From Ectothiorhodospiraceae bacterium (GTDB lineage Bacteria > Pseudomonadota > Gammaproteobacteria > HK1), in contig JACKNM010000014.1 of NCBI GenBank assembly GCA_024234875.1, forward strand, positions 1-64,000: 64,000 bases of DNA, written 5' to 3'. Made by a program: the position numbers and the translations under genes. Positions 1 through 8,186 of the stretch are shown piece by piece. Each line of letters opens with the position of its first letter. Position 1 is the first letter of the stretch. The notes below the pieces were generated by a model. The model saw only the letters and a list, made by a program, of their open reading frames with translations, searched no databases and had not been told where the DNA came from.

Positions 1-644
1 GTGAGCAGCGACATGATCTCGACACTGGTCGTCGTGTCGAGGTTTCCGGTCGGCTCGTCGGCGAGCAACACCGCCGGGTCGGAAACGATGGCGCGCGCGA
101 TTGCGACGCGCTGTTGCTGCCCGCCGGAGAGCTCCGACGGCTGGTGGCGAGCGCGGTCGGCGAGCCCCACGCGCTCGAGCGCGGCGAGGGCGAGGCGGTG
201 GCGGCGTGACGCGGCGATGCCGCGGTAGACGAGCGGCAGCTCCACGTTGTCCACCGCGCTGGTGCGCGCGAGCAGATTGAAGCCCTGGAAAACGAAGCCG
301 AGATAGTGCCGGCGAAGCAGCGCGCGCTGGTTGCGGTGGGCCCGCCCGACCTCGACCCCGGCGAAGCGGTAGTCGCCGCTGCTCGGCGTGTCGAGGCAGC
401 CGATGACGTTCATCGCGGTCGACTTCCCCGACCCGGATGGGCCCATGATGGCCACGAACTCGCCCGAGTCGATGCGCAAGTCGACGCCGTCGAGCGCGCG
501 CACCTCGGCCAGCCCGCTGCCGTAGACCTTGGTCACCGCACGAAGCTCGATCACCGGCGGCGGCACCACGAGCGGGGACGGGCTCACGCTCGCACCGGCG
601 ACGGCGCGCGCGTCCCCGCCACCCCCGCCCTCAACGACCGCCAT
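1..644 (-). CDS. MacB-type ABC transporter ATP-binding protein (3' part cut by window edge)
   Basis: Cytoplasmic ATPase of a MacAB/LolCDE-type exporter. The 214 codons in the window show Walker A GPSGSGKST, the signature LSGGQQQR and Walker B LLADEPTGNLD. The typical MacB/LolD wording (GNLDTTTS, FVFQGFNLL) separates it from importer ATPases. The ATG at 644-642 lies inside the last codons of the upstream adaptor gene (14-base overlap), so the two are translationally coupled. The C-terminal end and any fused or adjacent FtsX-like permease lie left of base 1. Whether it exports lipoproteins, antibiotics or peptides cannot be told. Confidence 0.9.
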   Translation of the reverse strand, partial: MAVVEGGGGGDARAVAGASVSPSPLVVPPPVIELRAVTKVYGSGLAEVRALDGVDLRIDSGEFVAIMGPSGSGKSTAMNVIGCLDTPSSGDYRFAGVEVGRAHRNQRALLRRHYLGFVFQGFNLLARTSAVDNVELPLVYRGIAASRRHRLALAALERVGLADRARHQPSELSGGQQQRVAIARAIVSDPAVLLADEPTGNLDTTTSVEIMSLL

Positions 645-1929
645 TTCCCGTGCGCGCGTCGACGACCACCTCCGTGCCCTCGGTCAGGACCCCGTCGACG
701 ACCTCGGTCAGGCGGCCGTCGGTCGCCCCGACGGTGACCGCGACCGGCTGCGGCTCGCCGTCGCGCACGACCCACACTCGCCGCTCGCTGCCCGTCGGCT
801 CGGGGCGACTGGCGGCGCGGAAGCGCGGCATGCCCGGGATCAGGCGGCGCAGCGGGCTGACGTCGCTCTCGACGGGCTGCGCCGGTGGCTCGAAGCGCAG
901 CGCCGCGTTCGGCACCAGCAGCGCGTCGGTCACCTCCTGCACCGTGATCTCCGCGGTCGCGGTCATGCCGGGACGCAGCAGCAGCTCACCGTTGTCGATG
1001 GCGAGCACCGCCTTGTAGGTCACCACGCCCTGGATGGTCTCCGGTGCGTAGCGGATGTCGCGAATTCGCGCCGGGAAGCGGCGCTCGGGATAGGCGTCGA
1101 CGGCGAAGGTCGCGGGCTGACCCTCCGCCAGGCGGCCGACGTCCGCCTCGTCGACGTCGACCTGGAGCTCCATCTGGCGGAGATCCTCGGCGATCGTGAA
1201 CAGCACCGGCGCCTGGAACGAGGCGGCCACGGTCTGGCCCGGGTCGACGGCGCGCGAGAGCACCACACCGCCGATCGGCGAGTGGATGCGGGCCTTCACC
1301 AGATTGGTCTCGTCGAGACGGAGCTGCGCCTCGGCCACCAGCACGTCGGCCCGCGCGCTCTCCAGTGACGCGAGCGCGCGCTCGTTGGCGGCGATGGCCG
1401 CGTCGACCTCGTGGGTCGCCACCGCACGTTGACGCGCGAGGTCCTCGACGCGGGCGCGGTCGCGCTGGGTCTCGCGCACCGTGGCCGCCGCCTCCTGGAC
1501 GCGTGCGCGCGCCGCCGCGAGCTTGGCGCGAGCACTGGCGACCGTCGCCTCGAGCTTGTCGGTGTCGAGGACCGCGAGCAGGTCACCGGCCTCGACCGGC
1601 GAGTTGAAATCGACCCGCACCTCGCGAACGGTACCGGAGAGCTCGCTGGAGACCTCGACCTGATTGGTGGGCTGGACGGAGCCGGTGGCGGTCACCAGCA
1701 CCTTCAGCCCGCCGCGGGTGACCGGCTGGGTGACGTAGCGCACGCTCGCGGCACCGGTGCCCGCGGTGAGCCACCACCACCCCGCCATCACGGCAGCGGC
1801 GAGGACGACGAGCCACAGGAGCGCACGGCCCCACCGCCGACGCCCACTCGGGGGTCCGGCATCGGCAAGGAGGCCGCGGACGTCCGCGGTCGACGGCGCG
1901 GTGGTCGGCGCTCGACTCTGATCGTTCAA
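631..1929 (-). CDS. MacA/HlyD-family periplasmic adaptor protein
   Basis: Membrane-fusion subunit linking the MacB-type pump to an outer-membrane channel. About 432 aa. It has a single N-terminal membrane anchor (about residues 33-55, rich in L, V, A and W) after a short cytoplasmic tail, then a lipoyl/barrel-sandwich half (VEVSSELSGTVREV), a long alpha-helical hairpin rich in A, R and E, the second lipoyl half (ARIHSPIGGVVLSR) and beta-barrel domains. The reading frame is open to 2,187 but that would run into the neighbouring gene. No ATG or GTG exists between 2,039 and the anchor, so the TTG at 1,929 behind AGAGGA is the likeliest start. Confidence 0.85.
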   Translation of the reverse strand: MNDQSRAPTTAPSTADVRGLLADAGPPSGRRRWGRALLWLVVLAAAVMAGWWWLTAGTGAASVRYVTQPVTRGGLKVLVTATGSVQPTNQVEVSSELSGTVREVRVDFNSPVEAGDLLAVLDTDKLEATVASARAKLAAARARVQEAAATVRETQRDRARVEDLARQRAVATHEVDAAIAANERALASLESARADVLVAEAQLRLDETNLVKARIHSPIGGVVLSRAVDPGQTVAASFQAPVLFTIAEDLRQMELQVDVDEADVGRLAEGQPATFAVDAYPERRFPARIRDIRYAPETIQGVVTYKAVLAIDNGELLLRPGMTATAEITVQEVTDALLVPNAALRFEPPAQPVESDVSPLRRLIPGMPRFRAASRPEPTGSERRVWVVRDGEPQPVAVTVGATDGRLTEVVDGVLTEGTEVVVDARTGNGGR

Positions 1930-2038
1930 GGAGCCAGATCCTCTGCTCCCGGCAGGCGCGCCACCATCCCTCGCGACTCTCCGGGCCGCAATGACCCTGG
2001 TCAGCGCGGGTCGGCGCTGGTGGAGGAATCGGGCGCGC

Positions 2039-2986
2039 TCAGCCGCGCCGCGGCGGCAGCTCCTCGCGCAGCAGCTCGAGCGCGGCGCCGAGCAAGGCGT
2101 CGTAGCGCTCACGGAAGACGCGGATCTTCTCGTCGTCCCACTGGTAGAAGCCACGCCTCGACGGCGCCTTGATGCCGATGTCGCCACGCGCCGCCTTCTC
2201 GGTGAGGACCGGCGGCGGCTCGGGCGCGTTGCTGAGTGTCGGGTAGATGGTGCGCGCGGCGTTGCCGTGGACGTCGAGCCCGGCGAGGTCCTTCTGCATC
2301 ACCGGCCCGGCAGCGAGGTAGCGCAGGCCGAATCCGAAGCGCACCGCGGCATCGACGTCCTCCGGCGTCGCCACGCCCTCCTCGATCAGCGCGAACGCCT
2401 CGCGCATCAGCGCGTGCTGGAGGCGATTGGCGAGGAATCCGGGCACGTCACGCTCGACGCGCACGGGCACCTTGCCGAGCGCGCGCATGGTCTCGGTGAC
2501 GTCGTCCATCACGGCGTCGGCGGTGCTCGGCCCGCGGATGACCTCGACCACCGGCACGAGGTGGGCGGGAAGGAAGTAGTGCAGCCCGAGGGTGCGCTCG
2601 GGGTGGCTCACACCCGCCGCGATGTCGCGAATCGGGAAGCTGGAGGAGTTGCTGGCGAGCACGACGCCGGGCTCGACGTGGCGGTCGAGGTCACGAAACA
2701 CGCGCTGCTTGAGCTCGAGGACCTCGGGGACGCACTCGACCACCAGCTCCACGCCGTCCCACGGCAAGGCGTCGATCCCCGCGTAGGCGGACAGCCGCCC
2801 GACCACCTCCGGCGCCCCGCCGATCTGGCGCACGCTGCGCGCCGCCCGCTCGGGAAGGGTCGCGCGCATCGCCTCCGACGGCTCGCTGATCCGAGCCTCC
2901 CACCCCCCGGCGAGAAAGCTGGCGGCGATGTCGTTTCCCATGTTTCCGCCACCGATGACGGCGACGACGCGGGCGGGCTGGGTCAT
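2039..2986 (-). CDS. 3-hydroxyacyl-CoA dehydrogenase family protein
   Basis: NAD-dependent oxidation of a 3-hydroxyacyl-CoA or a related hydroxy acid. 315 aa, the usual length of the single-domain HBD/carnitine-dehydrogenase-like group. The N-terminal Rossmann fold has VIGGGNMGNDIA. The active-site serine region (SNSSSFPI) and catalytic histidine region (LHYFLPAHLVPVVEV) follow, then the C-terminal helical domain (GFLANRLQHALMREAF). The ATG at 2,986 was chosen because the motif GxGxxG lies 10 residues in; the open frame further upstream has no family support. Substrate is not evident. Tandem to the MacAB pair, 109 bases away, with no visible functional link. Confidence 0.85.
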   Translation of the reverse strand: MTQPARVVAVIGGGNMGNDIAASFLAGGWEARISEPSEAMRATLPERAARSVRQIGGAPEVVGRLSAYAGIDALPWDGVELVVECVPEVLELKQRVFRDLDRHVEPGVVLASNSSSFPIRDIAAGVSHPERTLGLHYFLPAHLVPVVEVIRGPSTADAVMDDVTETMRALGKVPVRVERDVPGFLANRLQHALMREAFALIEEGVATPEDVDAAVRFGFGLRYLAAGPVMQKDLAGLDVHGNAARTIYPTLSNAPEPPPVLTEKAARGDIGIKAPSRRGFYQWDDEKIRVFRERYDALLGAALELLREELPPRRG

Positions 2987-3371
2987 GGTGCGGTGCTCCG
3001 AGAGGCGAGGGACGACGCGATCATGCGGGGTGGACGGGGTAGGAAGCCAGCGCCCTGCCCCGGTACACCCGTCAGAGGTTAGCGTCGCGCCACTCGACGC
3101 ATCGCGCCCACCCGGCACTCGCCCGCTCGGGGATACGCTTCGACGCGCTCAGCGCACGGGGGCGAGGCACCCGGTGGGCGGGAGAGATGCACTCGACCCG
3201 GGGCTGGCGAGCACCTCGGGGGGCAGGTGCGACCCTGAGCGGGTCGCGACGGTTCGAGCCGGAGCGCTCTGGGCGCGCAGAACGGCCGTACGCTGAGCGC
3301 GTCGAAGCGTATCCTGCCGCCGCTCGTCGTGTGCCTCGCCCGGGGCTCGATGCCGGAGCGCGTCCATCAGC
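2987..3371. other. 385-base gene-free stretch with palindromic repeats
   Basis: No credible coding sequence. It holds the 23-base inverted repeat pair described separately, a 7-bp hairpin with GCGACCC/GGGTCGC arms (3,229-3,247, loop TGAGC), and a second inverted pair of 11 bases (GGGCGAGGCAC at 3,160-3,170, GTGCCTCGCCC at 3,331-3,341). The stretch sits directly downstream of the GIY-YIG gene and upstream of the 3-hydroxyacyl-CoA dehydrogenase gene. Confidence 0.7.
3132..3313. repeat. Inverted repeat pair, 23-bp arms, TTCGACGCGCTCAGCG family
   Basis: Bases 3,132-3,154 and 3,291-3,313 are perfect reverse complements over 23 bases; the core is TTCGACGCGCTCAGCG in the left arm. A degenerate third copy of the core (CTGAGCGGGTCG, 11 of 12 bases matching the right arm) lies at 3,235-3,246. 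Repeats with this core, often written TTCGACAAGCTCAG, are scattered between genes in many proteobacterial and other environmental genomes. That recollection was not checked by search. Confidence 0.75.
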
Positions 3372-3668
3372 TCACACCGGCCCGCGTGCTCTCGCTCGCG
3401 CCTGCGACAGCCCGGGCAGTCGGGCGTCGTGTCCTTCGATCAACGCGCGCTTCTTCTCCCTCGACCAGCCCTGGAGCTGCTTCTCCCTCGCGAACGCGTC
3501 GTCGATGCGGTCGTACTCCTCCGCGTAGACCAGCTTTACCGGCTGGCGACGGGCGGTGTAGCGGGCGCCGAGGCCGATGGTGTGCTCCCAGACGCGCTGG
3601 TCGAGATCGCGGGTGCTGCCGGTGTAGTAGCTGCCGTCGATGCACTCGAGGATGTAGACGTACGCCAT
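3372..3668 (-). CDS. GIY-YIG nuclease family protein
   Basis: Small stand-alone single-strand or structure-specific nuclease-like protein of the UvrC-type GIY-YIG superfamily, 98 aa. The N-terminus shows VYILECIDGSYYTGSTRDL, with the two motif tyrosines, then the active-site R (DLDQRVWEH) and the family's RREKQ-like helix (REKQLQGWSREKK). ATG at 3,668. Biological role is unknown for this subgroup. The gene is followed at once by palindromic repeats, which is common for this family in my recollection and suggests a link with repeat spread or processing. Confidence 0.85.
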   Translation of the reverse strand: MAYVYILECIDGSYYTGSTRDLDQRVWEHTIGLGARYTARRQPVKLVYAEEYDRIDDAFAREKQLQGWSREKKRALIEGHDARLPGLSQARARARGPV

Positions 3669-3809
3669 GCGCCAGCCCTCCGTGGCGTCTGCCGACGGGG
3701 GCATCCTGGTCGAGAGGGCGGCGACCGGCGATGGGTCCACGGCGCGCCCGACCGCGGACCGAGGCGCGGCGCGGTGTCGGCGCCGGCGACGATGCGCGGC
3801 GCGGACGGG

Positions 3810-4595
3810 TCAGTCGGTGAGCGTCGCCCGCACCCGACCCAGCACGCCGAGGTCGGCCTCGACCGTCATTCCGGGGCCGATCGGCATCGGCTTGCCGGTG
3901 ACCCCGGTGGTGACGACCTCGCCCGCCCGTAGACCGCCGGCATGCTCTCGGGCGTGGTTCACCAGCCAGGTCAACGCATCGAGCGGGTGGCCGAGGACGT
4001 CGGCGCCGCTCCCTGCGGTCACGGTCTCACCGTCGATGCGAAGCGCGGTGGCGTGGGCGGCGAGGTCGAGCGCGCGCCAGTCGGCGGTGGTGGCGGCACC
4101 GAGGACCAGCCAGTCGGCGCAGGCGTCGTCCGCCGCGAGTTGGGCCGGGCCGGCGGCGACGAAGTCGCGGAAGCGCGAGTCCGGCAGCTCGAGCGCCGGG
4201 CGCAGCGCCACCACCGCGGCCTCGACCTCGGCACGCTCGTAGGGCGCCGACCGGGCCGGCAGATCCCGCCCGAGCACGAAGGCCAGCTCGCACTCGGCCA
4301 CCAGCATGCGATTGCCACCGAGGGCGATGGTCGACCCGTCCTCGCGAACGCGTGAGGCCAGCAGCCGGCCGGCGACCGGGCCGTCGACACCGATGTGGCG
4401 TTGCCCCGACTCGGCGGTCGCGGCGATCTTCCAACCGACCGTGGTCTCGCCCATCGCCACCGGCAGGTGGGCCTGGATGCGATAACCGGCGGCCATGTCG
4501 CCCGGGCGCAGCGCCGCGGGGAGCGTGTCGAGCTTGGTCCCGGCGCGCCAGTGATCGGCGAGCAGGCGGGCGGCCTCGGCGGTGGCATCGGTCAT
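3810..4595 (-). CDS. 2-keto-4-pentenoate hydratase / fumarylacetoacetase-fold protein (MhpD-like)
   Basis: Hydratase or decarboxylase acting on 2-keto-4-enoates at the end of catechol or amino-acid degradation. 261 aa, normal for the MhpD group. GWKIAATAESGQRHIGVDGP matches the family N-terminal core, and the metal-binding acid pair sits in AECELAFVLG. The ATG at 4,595 (MTDATAEA) is preferred over an upstream ATG at 4,628 because family members start at this point. It is the last metabolic gene of the minus-strand run of amino-acid derivative enzymes; its true substrate here is unknown. Confidence 0.8.
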   Translation of the reverse strand: MTDATAEAARLLADHWRAGTKLDTLPAALRPGDMAAGYRIQAHLPVAMGETTVGWKIAATAESGQRHIGVDGPVAGRLLASRVREDGSTIALGGNRMLVAECELAFVLGRDLPARSAPYERAEVEAAVVALRPALELPDSRFRDFVAAGPAQLAADDACADWLVLGAATTADWRALDLAAHATALRIDGETVTAGSGADVLGHPLDALTWLVNHAREHAGGLRAGEVVTTGVTGKPMPIGPGMTVEADLGVLGRVRATLTD

Positions 4596-4661
4596 GTTGG
4601 TCTCCCGGTGGATCCCGGCGACAGGCACCGCGCCTCGGCGCGGAGCCCGTCCCCGGCGAGG

Positions 4662-5885
4662 TCAGGCGGCAGCGTTGATCCCCGCCACCGCGCGGCGCAG
4701 ACGCTCCAGCGCGTCGTCGACGATGCTGCGCGGGCAGGCGACGTTCAGCCGCATGAAACCGTCGCCCTCCGGCCCGAAGATGTGGCCCTCGTCGACGTAG
4801 ATCCTGGCGCGCTCCATGAACAGCGCGTCGAGGTCGGCGCTCGCGAGCCCCAGCCCGCGGCAGTCGATCCACACGAGATAGGTTCCCTCGGGTCGAACCA
4901 CGCGCAGGCCCGGAATCCGCTCGTGCACGAAGCGCTCGACGTGCTCGACGTTGCCCGCGACGTAGGCGAGCACCTGCTCCAGCCACGGCGCGCCGTGGTC
5001 GTACGCGGCTTTCGTGGCGACGATTCCGAGCGGGCTCATGCCGAACAGGCCGACGCCGCGGATCTCGGCCTGCATCTCCTGGCGCAGCTCGGGGTCCGGG
5101 ATCACCAGGTTCGAGGTCTTCAACCCCGCGAGGTTGAAGGTCTTGCTCGGGGCGGTGCAGACGATCGCGCGCGAGGCCAGGTCGTCGCCGAGCGTGCCCC
5201 AAGGCACGAAGCGATGGCCGGGCAGGACGAGGTCATGGTGGATCTCGTCGCTCACCACCAGCACGCCATGGCGAGCGCAGATCTCTCCGAAGCGACGCAG
5301 CTCCTCACGCGTCCACACCCGACCGACCGGATTGTGCGGGCTACACAAGATCGCGAGCTTCACCGCCGGGTCGGCGGCCTTCGCCTCGAGATCGTCGAGG
5401 TCCATGCGATAACCGCCGTCGGTCTCGATCAGCGGATTCGCCACCACCTCGCGTGCATTGTTCACCACGGCGTTGGTGAACGGGTGATACACGGGGCGCT
5501 GGATCAGGACCTTGTCGCCGGGCGCGGTGAAGCGACGCACGATGAGGTGCAACGCGGGCACGATGCCCGGCGCCGGCACGATCCACTCCGGCGCCACCGA
5601 CCAGCCGTGGCGACGCTGCATCCAGCCCGCCACCGACTCGAAGTAGTCGGGCGTCGCCGCAGCGTAGCCGAGGATGCCGTGGTCGATGCGCGCGTGCAGC
5701 GCGTCGAGGACCGCCTGCGGCGCCGCGAAGTCCATGTCGGCGACCCACATCGGCAGCACGCGATCCTCGCCGAGCTCGCGGCGTGTGCGATCCCAGTGCG
5801 TCGCCTGCCCCTGTCGGACCAGGAACTCCCACTTCACCGAGTTGGTCCCGTGGCGGTCGATCTCGCGGTCCAGGTCGAGCGGCAT
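4662..5885 (-). CDS. PatB/MalY-type PLP-dependent aminotransferase or C-S lyase
   Basis: Fold-type I PLP enzyme of about 407 aa. MalY/PatB proteins are mostly cystathionine beta-lyases, with some aminotransferase activity. Diagnostic features are the N-terminal WVADMDFAAP, CSPHNPVGRVW and DEIHHDL, the PLP lysine in APSKTFNLAGLK (K248), and the C-terminal RLNVACPR arginine that binds the carboxylate. The ATG at 5,885 is chosen because GAGGAG lies 9 bases upstream; the ATG at 5,894 abuts that site with no spacing. Lies 46 bases downstream of the D-carbamoylase gene, likely the same transcript. Confidence 0.85.
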   Translation of the reverse strand: MPLDLDREIDRHGTNSVKWEFLVRQGQATHWDRTRRELGEDRVLPMWVADMDFAAPQAVLDALHARIDHGILGYAAATPDYFESVAGWMQRRHGWSVAPEWIVPAPGIVPALHLIVRRFTAPGDKVLIQRPVYHPFTNAVVNNAREVVANPLIETDGGYRMDLDDLEAKAADPAVKLAILCSPHNPVGRVWTREELRRFGEICARHGVLVVSDEIHHDLVLPGHRFVPWGTLGDDLASRAIVCTAPSKTFNLAGLKTSNLVIPDPELRQEMQAEIRGVGLFGMSPLGIVATKAAYDHGAPWLEQVLAYVAGNVEHVERFVHERIPGLRVVRPEGTYLVWIDCRGLGLASADLDALFMERARIYVDEGHIFGPEGDGFMRLNVACPRSIVDDALERLRRAVAGINAAA

Positions 5886-5931
5886 CGAAGGCATCTCCTC
5901 GCAGGGTCGGGTGGGGAGCGTCAGTATCGGA

Positions 5932-6885
5932 TCAGGTGGGCCGACGGCGCCCCGGCGGCACCTCGGTGATCGCGGCGTAGTGGTGCGGCTCACGATGCAG
6001 CGCGAGATCGAAGACGTTGTCCTTGAGCTCGTAGCAGCGGTCGAGATCGCACTCGGCCACCACCAGCTCGTCGCCGAGCGTGGTGCACTGGGCGACGATC
6101 TCACCGGTCGGGGCGATGATGCAGCTCCCACCGATGAGGTCGCAGCCCTCCTCGCGCCCGGCCTTGGCCACCCCGACCACCCAGGTGCCGTTCTGGTACG
6201 CGCCGGCCTGCATCACCAGGTGGTTGTGGAAGTCCTGGAGGTGGTCGTGCTGCGGCACGGGTGGGTAGTGCACCGGAGTGTTGTAGCCGAGCATCACCAT
6301 CTCGACGCCTGCGAGCCCCATCACCCGGAAGGTCTCCGGCCAGCGGCGATCGTTGCAGATGCACATGCCGAAGCGACCGGTCACGCTGTCACCCAACGTC
6401 GCCTCGAACACCGGAAAGCCGAGATTGCCCGGCTCGAAGTAGCGCTTCTCCAGGTGCTGGAACGCGCGCCACGGCTCATGCTCGGCGTGGCCGGGAAGGT
6501 GCACCTTGCGGTACTTGCCGGCGACGTGACCCTTGCCGTCGACGAGGATCGAGGTGTTGAAGTGGCGTGTGCGCGCCTGCTCCTCCACCAGCTCGGCATA
6601 GCCGAGGTAGAACCCGATGCCGTGACGGCGGGCGGCGTCGAACAGCGGTCGTGTCGCCGCGCTCGGCATCTCGCGCTCGTAGAACTGGTCGAGCTGGTCC
6701 TGATCGTCGAGGAACCAGCGCGGGAAGAAGGTGGTGAGCGCAAGCTCGGGGAAGACGACGAGATCGCAGCCGCGGCGCGCCGCCTTCTCGAGCAGCGCCA
6801 CCATGCGCCCGACCGCGCTGGCGCGACTCTCGTCGCGGGCGATGGGGCCGAGCTGGGCGGCGCCGACGGTGATGACTCGTGCCAT
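5932..6885 (-). CDS. N-carbamoyl-D-amino-acid hydrolase (nitrilase superfamily)
   Basis: Hydrolyses N-carbamoyl-D-amino acids to D-amino acid, CO2 and ammonia in the cytoplasm. 317 aa, close to the 304 aa of the Agrobacterium enzyme. The nitrilase catalytic triad is visible as E47 (VVFPELALTTFFPRW), K127 (YRKVHLPGH) and C177 (MCICNDRRWPETFRVMG). The strings NTPVHYPPVPQHDH and HLEKRYFEPGNLGFPV match the D-carbamoylase subgroup rather than beta-ureidopropionases. Neighbours include an M20-type carbamoylase and, farther away, a D-amino-acid dehydrogenase. No hydantoinase is present in the window. Confidence 0.88.
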   Translation of the reverse strand: MARVITVGAAQLGPIARDESRASAVGRMVALLEKAARRGCDLVVFPELALTTFFPRWFLDDQDQLDQFYEREMPSAATRPLFDAARRHGIGFYLGYAELVEEQARTRHFNTSILVDGKGHVAGKYRKVHLPGHAEHEPWRAFQHLEKRYFEPGNLGFPVFEATLGDSVTGRFGMCICNDRRWPETFRVMGLAGVEMVMLGYNTPVHYPPVPQHDHLQDFHNHLVMQAGAYQNGTWVVGVAKAGREEGCDLIGGSCIIAPTGEIVAQCTTLGDELVVAECDLDRCYELKDNVFDLALHREPHHYAAITEVPPGRRRPT

Positions 6886-6950
6886 GTCACTTGGTCTCCG
6901 ATGGTTTCGAGCGCCCGCCGCCGGACGAGCGGGAATGGGACCGCACGGCC

Positions 6951-8186
6951 TCAGTCCTCGGCCAGGCGCAGCGCGACCCGCAGCAGGACGTTCGCGCCGG
7001 CTCCGATGTCCGGGGCCTCGGTATGCTCGCGTACGTTGTGGCTGATGCCGCCCACGCTCGGCACGAACACCATGCCAGTCGGGCAATTGGGGGCGAACGC
7101 CTGCGCGTCGTGCCCGGCCCCGCTCGGCATCCGGCGCACCGAATGGCCGAGCGCGCGCGCGGTCTCCTCGACCATCGCCACCACCCCGGGGTCGAAGGCG
7201 ACCGGCTCGAAGCGCGCCAGCGAGCGGCGGGTGATCTTCACCCCCTCGCGCTCGACCAGCCGATCGAGATGCGCGAGGAGCCTCGCCTCGGCCGCCTTCA
7301 GCTTCTCCTCGTCGGTGTTCCTGAGATCGACCGTCATCACCGCGCGATTCGGGATGACGTTGACGAGATTCGGGGTGAGCTCGATGCGCCCCACCGTCGC
7401 CACCTGGTCGCCGCCCATCTCGTTGGCGATGCCGCGTGCGAGCACCGCGATGCTGGCGGCGGCGAAGCCCGCGTCGTGGCGGAGCCGCATCGGCGTGGTG
7501 CCGGCGTGGTTGGAGACCCCCTCGATGGTCAGCTCGGTCCACGAGATGCCCTGCACCCCCTCGACCGCGCCGATGGTGACGCCCTCGCGCTCGAGCACCG
7601 GACCCTGCTCGACGTGAAGCTCGAGGAAGGCATGCGCGCGGACATCGCCGCAGGGCGTGTCACCGCGGTAGCCGATGGCGTCGAGGCCCTCCGCGACGCT
7701 GGTGCCGTCGATGCCACGCACCGCGAGCATCTCCTCGAGCGGGAGGTGGCCCTGATGCACCATGCTGCCCATCATGTCCGGAGCGAAGCGCGCGCCCTCC
7801 TCGTTGGTGAAGAAGGCGACGGCGATCGGGCGGCGGGTGGTGATGCCGTGGTCGGCCAGCGTCTGCACCACCTCGAGGCCGGCCAGCACGCCGAGGTTGC
7901 CGTCGTAGCGCCCGCCGGTGCGCACGGTGTCGATGTGCGAGCCGATCATCACCGGCGGCCCGTCCTCGCGTCCGGCGCGCACGCCCACCACGTTGCCGAT
8001 GGCGTCGACGCTGACCGCGAGGCCGAGCTCGCGCATCCAGCCGACGACGCGGTCGCGCCCGGCGCGGTCCTCCGCCGACAACGCGAGCCGGCACACTCCG
8101 CCACCGTCGATGGCGCCGACCTCGGCCAGGGCGGCGATCCGCGCCATGAGGCGGTCGAGGTCGACGCGGAGATTGTCGCCGGCCAT
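6951..8186 (-). CDS. Zn-dependent M20 amidohydrolase (N-carbamoyl-L-amino-acid hydrolase / HyuC family)
   Basis: Dinuclear metal hydrolase cleaving N-carbamoyl-L-amino acids, ureidopropionate or allantoate. 411 aa, standard length. Metal ligands can be placed in GSHIDTVRTGGRYDGNLG (H and bridging D), FTNEEGARF (E), LHVEQGPVLE (H) and SHNVREHTEAPDI (H). The dimer and substrate region shows VQGISWTELTIEGVSNHAGTTP cut across its length. Its ATG shares one base with the stop of the upstream diaminopropionate ammonia-lyase gene (TGATG), so it is translationally coupled. Exact substrate within the family is not decidable from sequence alone. Confidence 0.85.
   Translation of the reverse strand: MAGDNLRVDLDRLMARIAALAEVGAIDGGGVCRLALSAEDRAGRDRVVGWMRELGLAVSVDAIGNVVGVRAGREDGPPVMIGSHIDTVRTGGRYDGNLGVLAGLEVVQTLADHGITTRRPIAVAFFTNEEGARFAPDMMGSMVHQGHLPLEEMLAVRGIDGTSVAEGLDAIGYRGDTPCGDVRAHAFLELHVEQGPVLEREGVTIGAVEGVQGISWTELTIEGVSNHAGTTPMRLRHDAGFAAASIAVLARGIANEMGGDQVATVGRIELTPNLVNVIPNRAVMTVDLRNTDEEKLKAAEARLLAHLDRLVEREGVKITRRSLARFEPVAFDPGVVAMVEETARALGHSVRRMPSGAGHDAQAFAPNCPTGMVFVPSVGGISHNVREHTEAPDIGAGANVLLRVALRLAED

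Noticed and set aside
3250..3259. GGTTCGAGCC resembling a tRNA T-loop
   Set aside because: No acceptor, D or anticodon arms can be built around it; it belongs to the repeat cluster.
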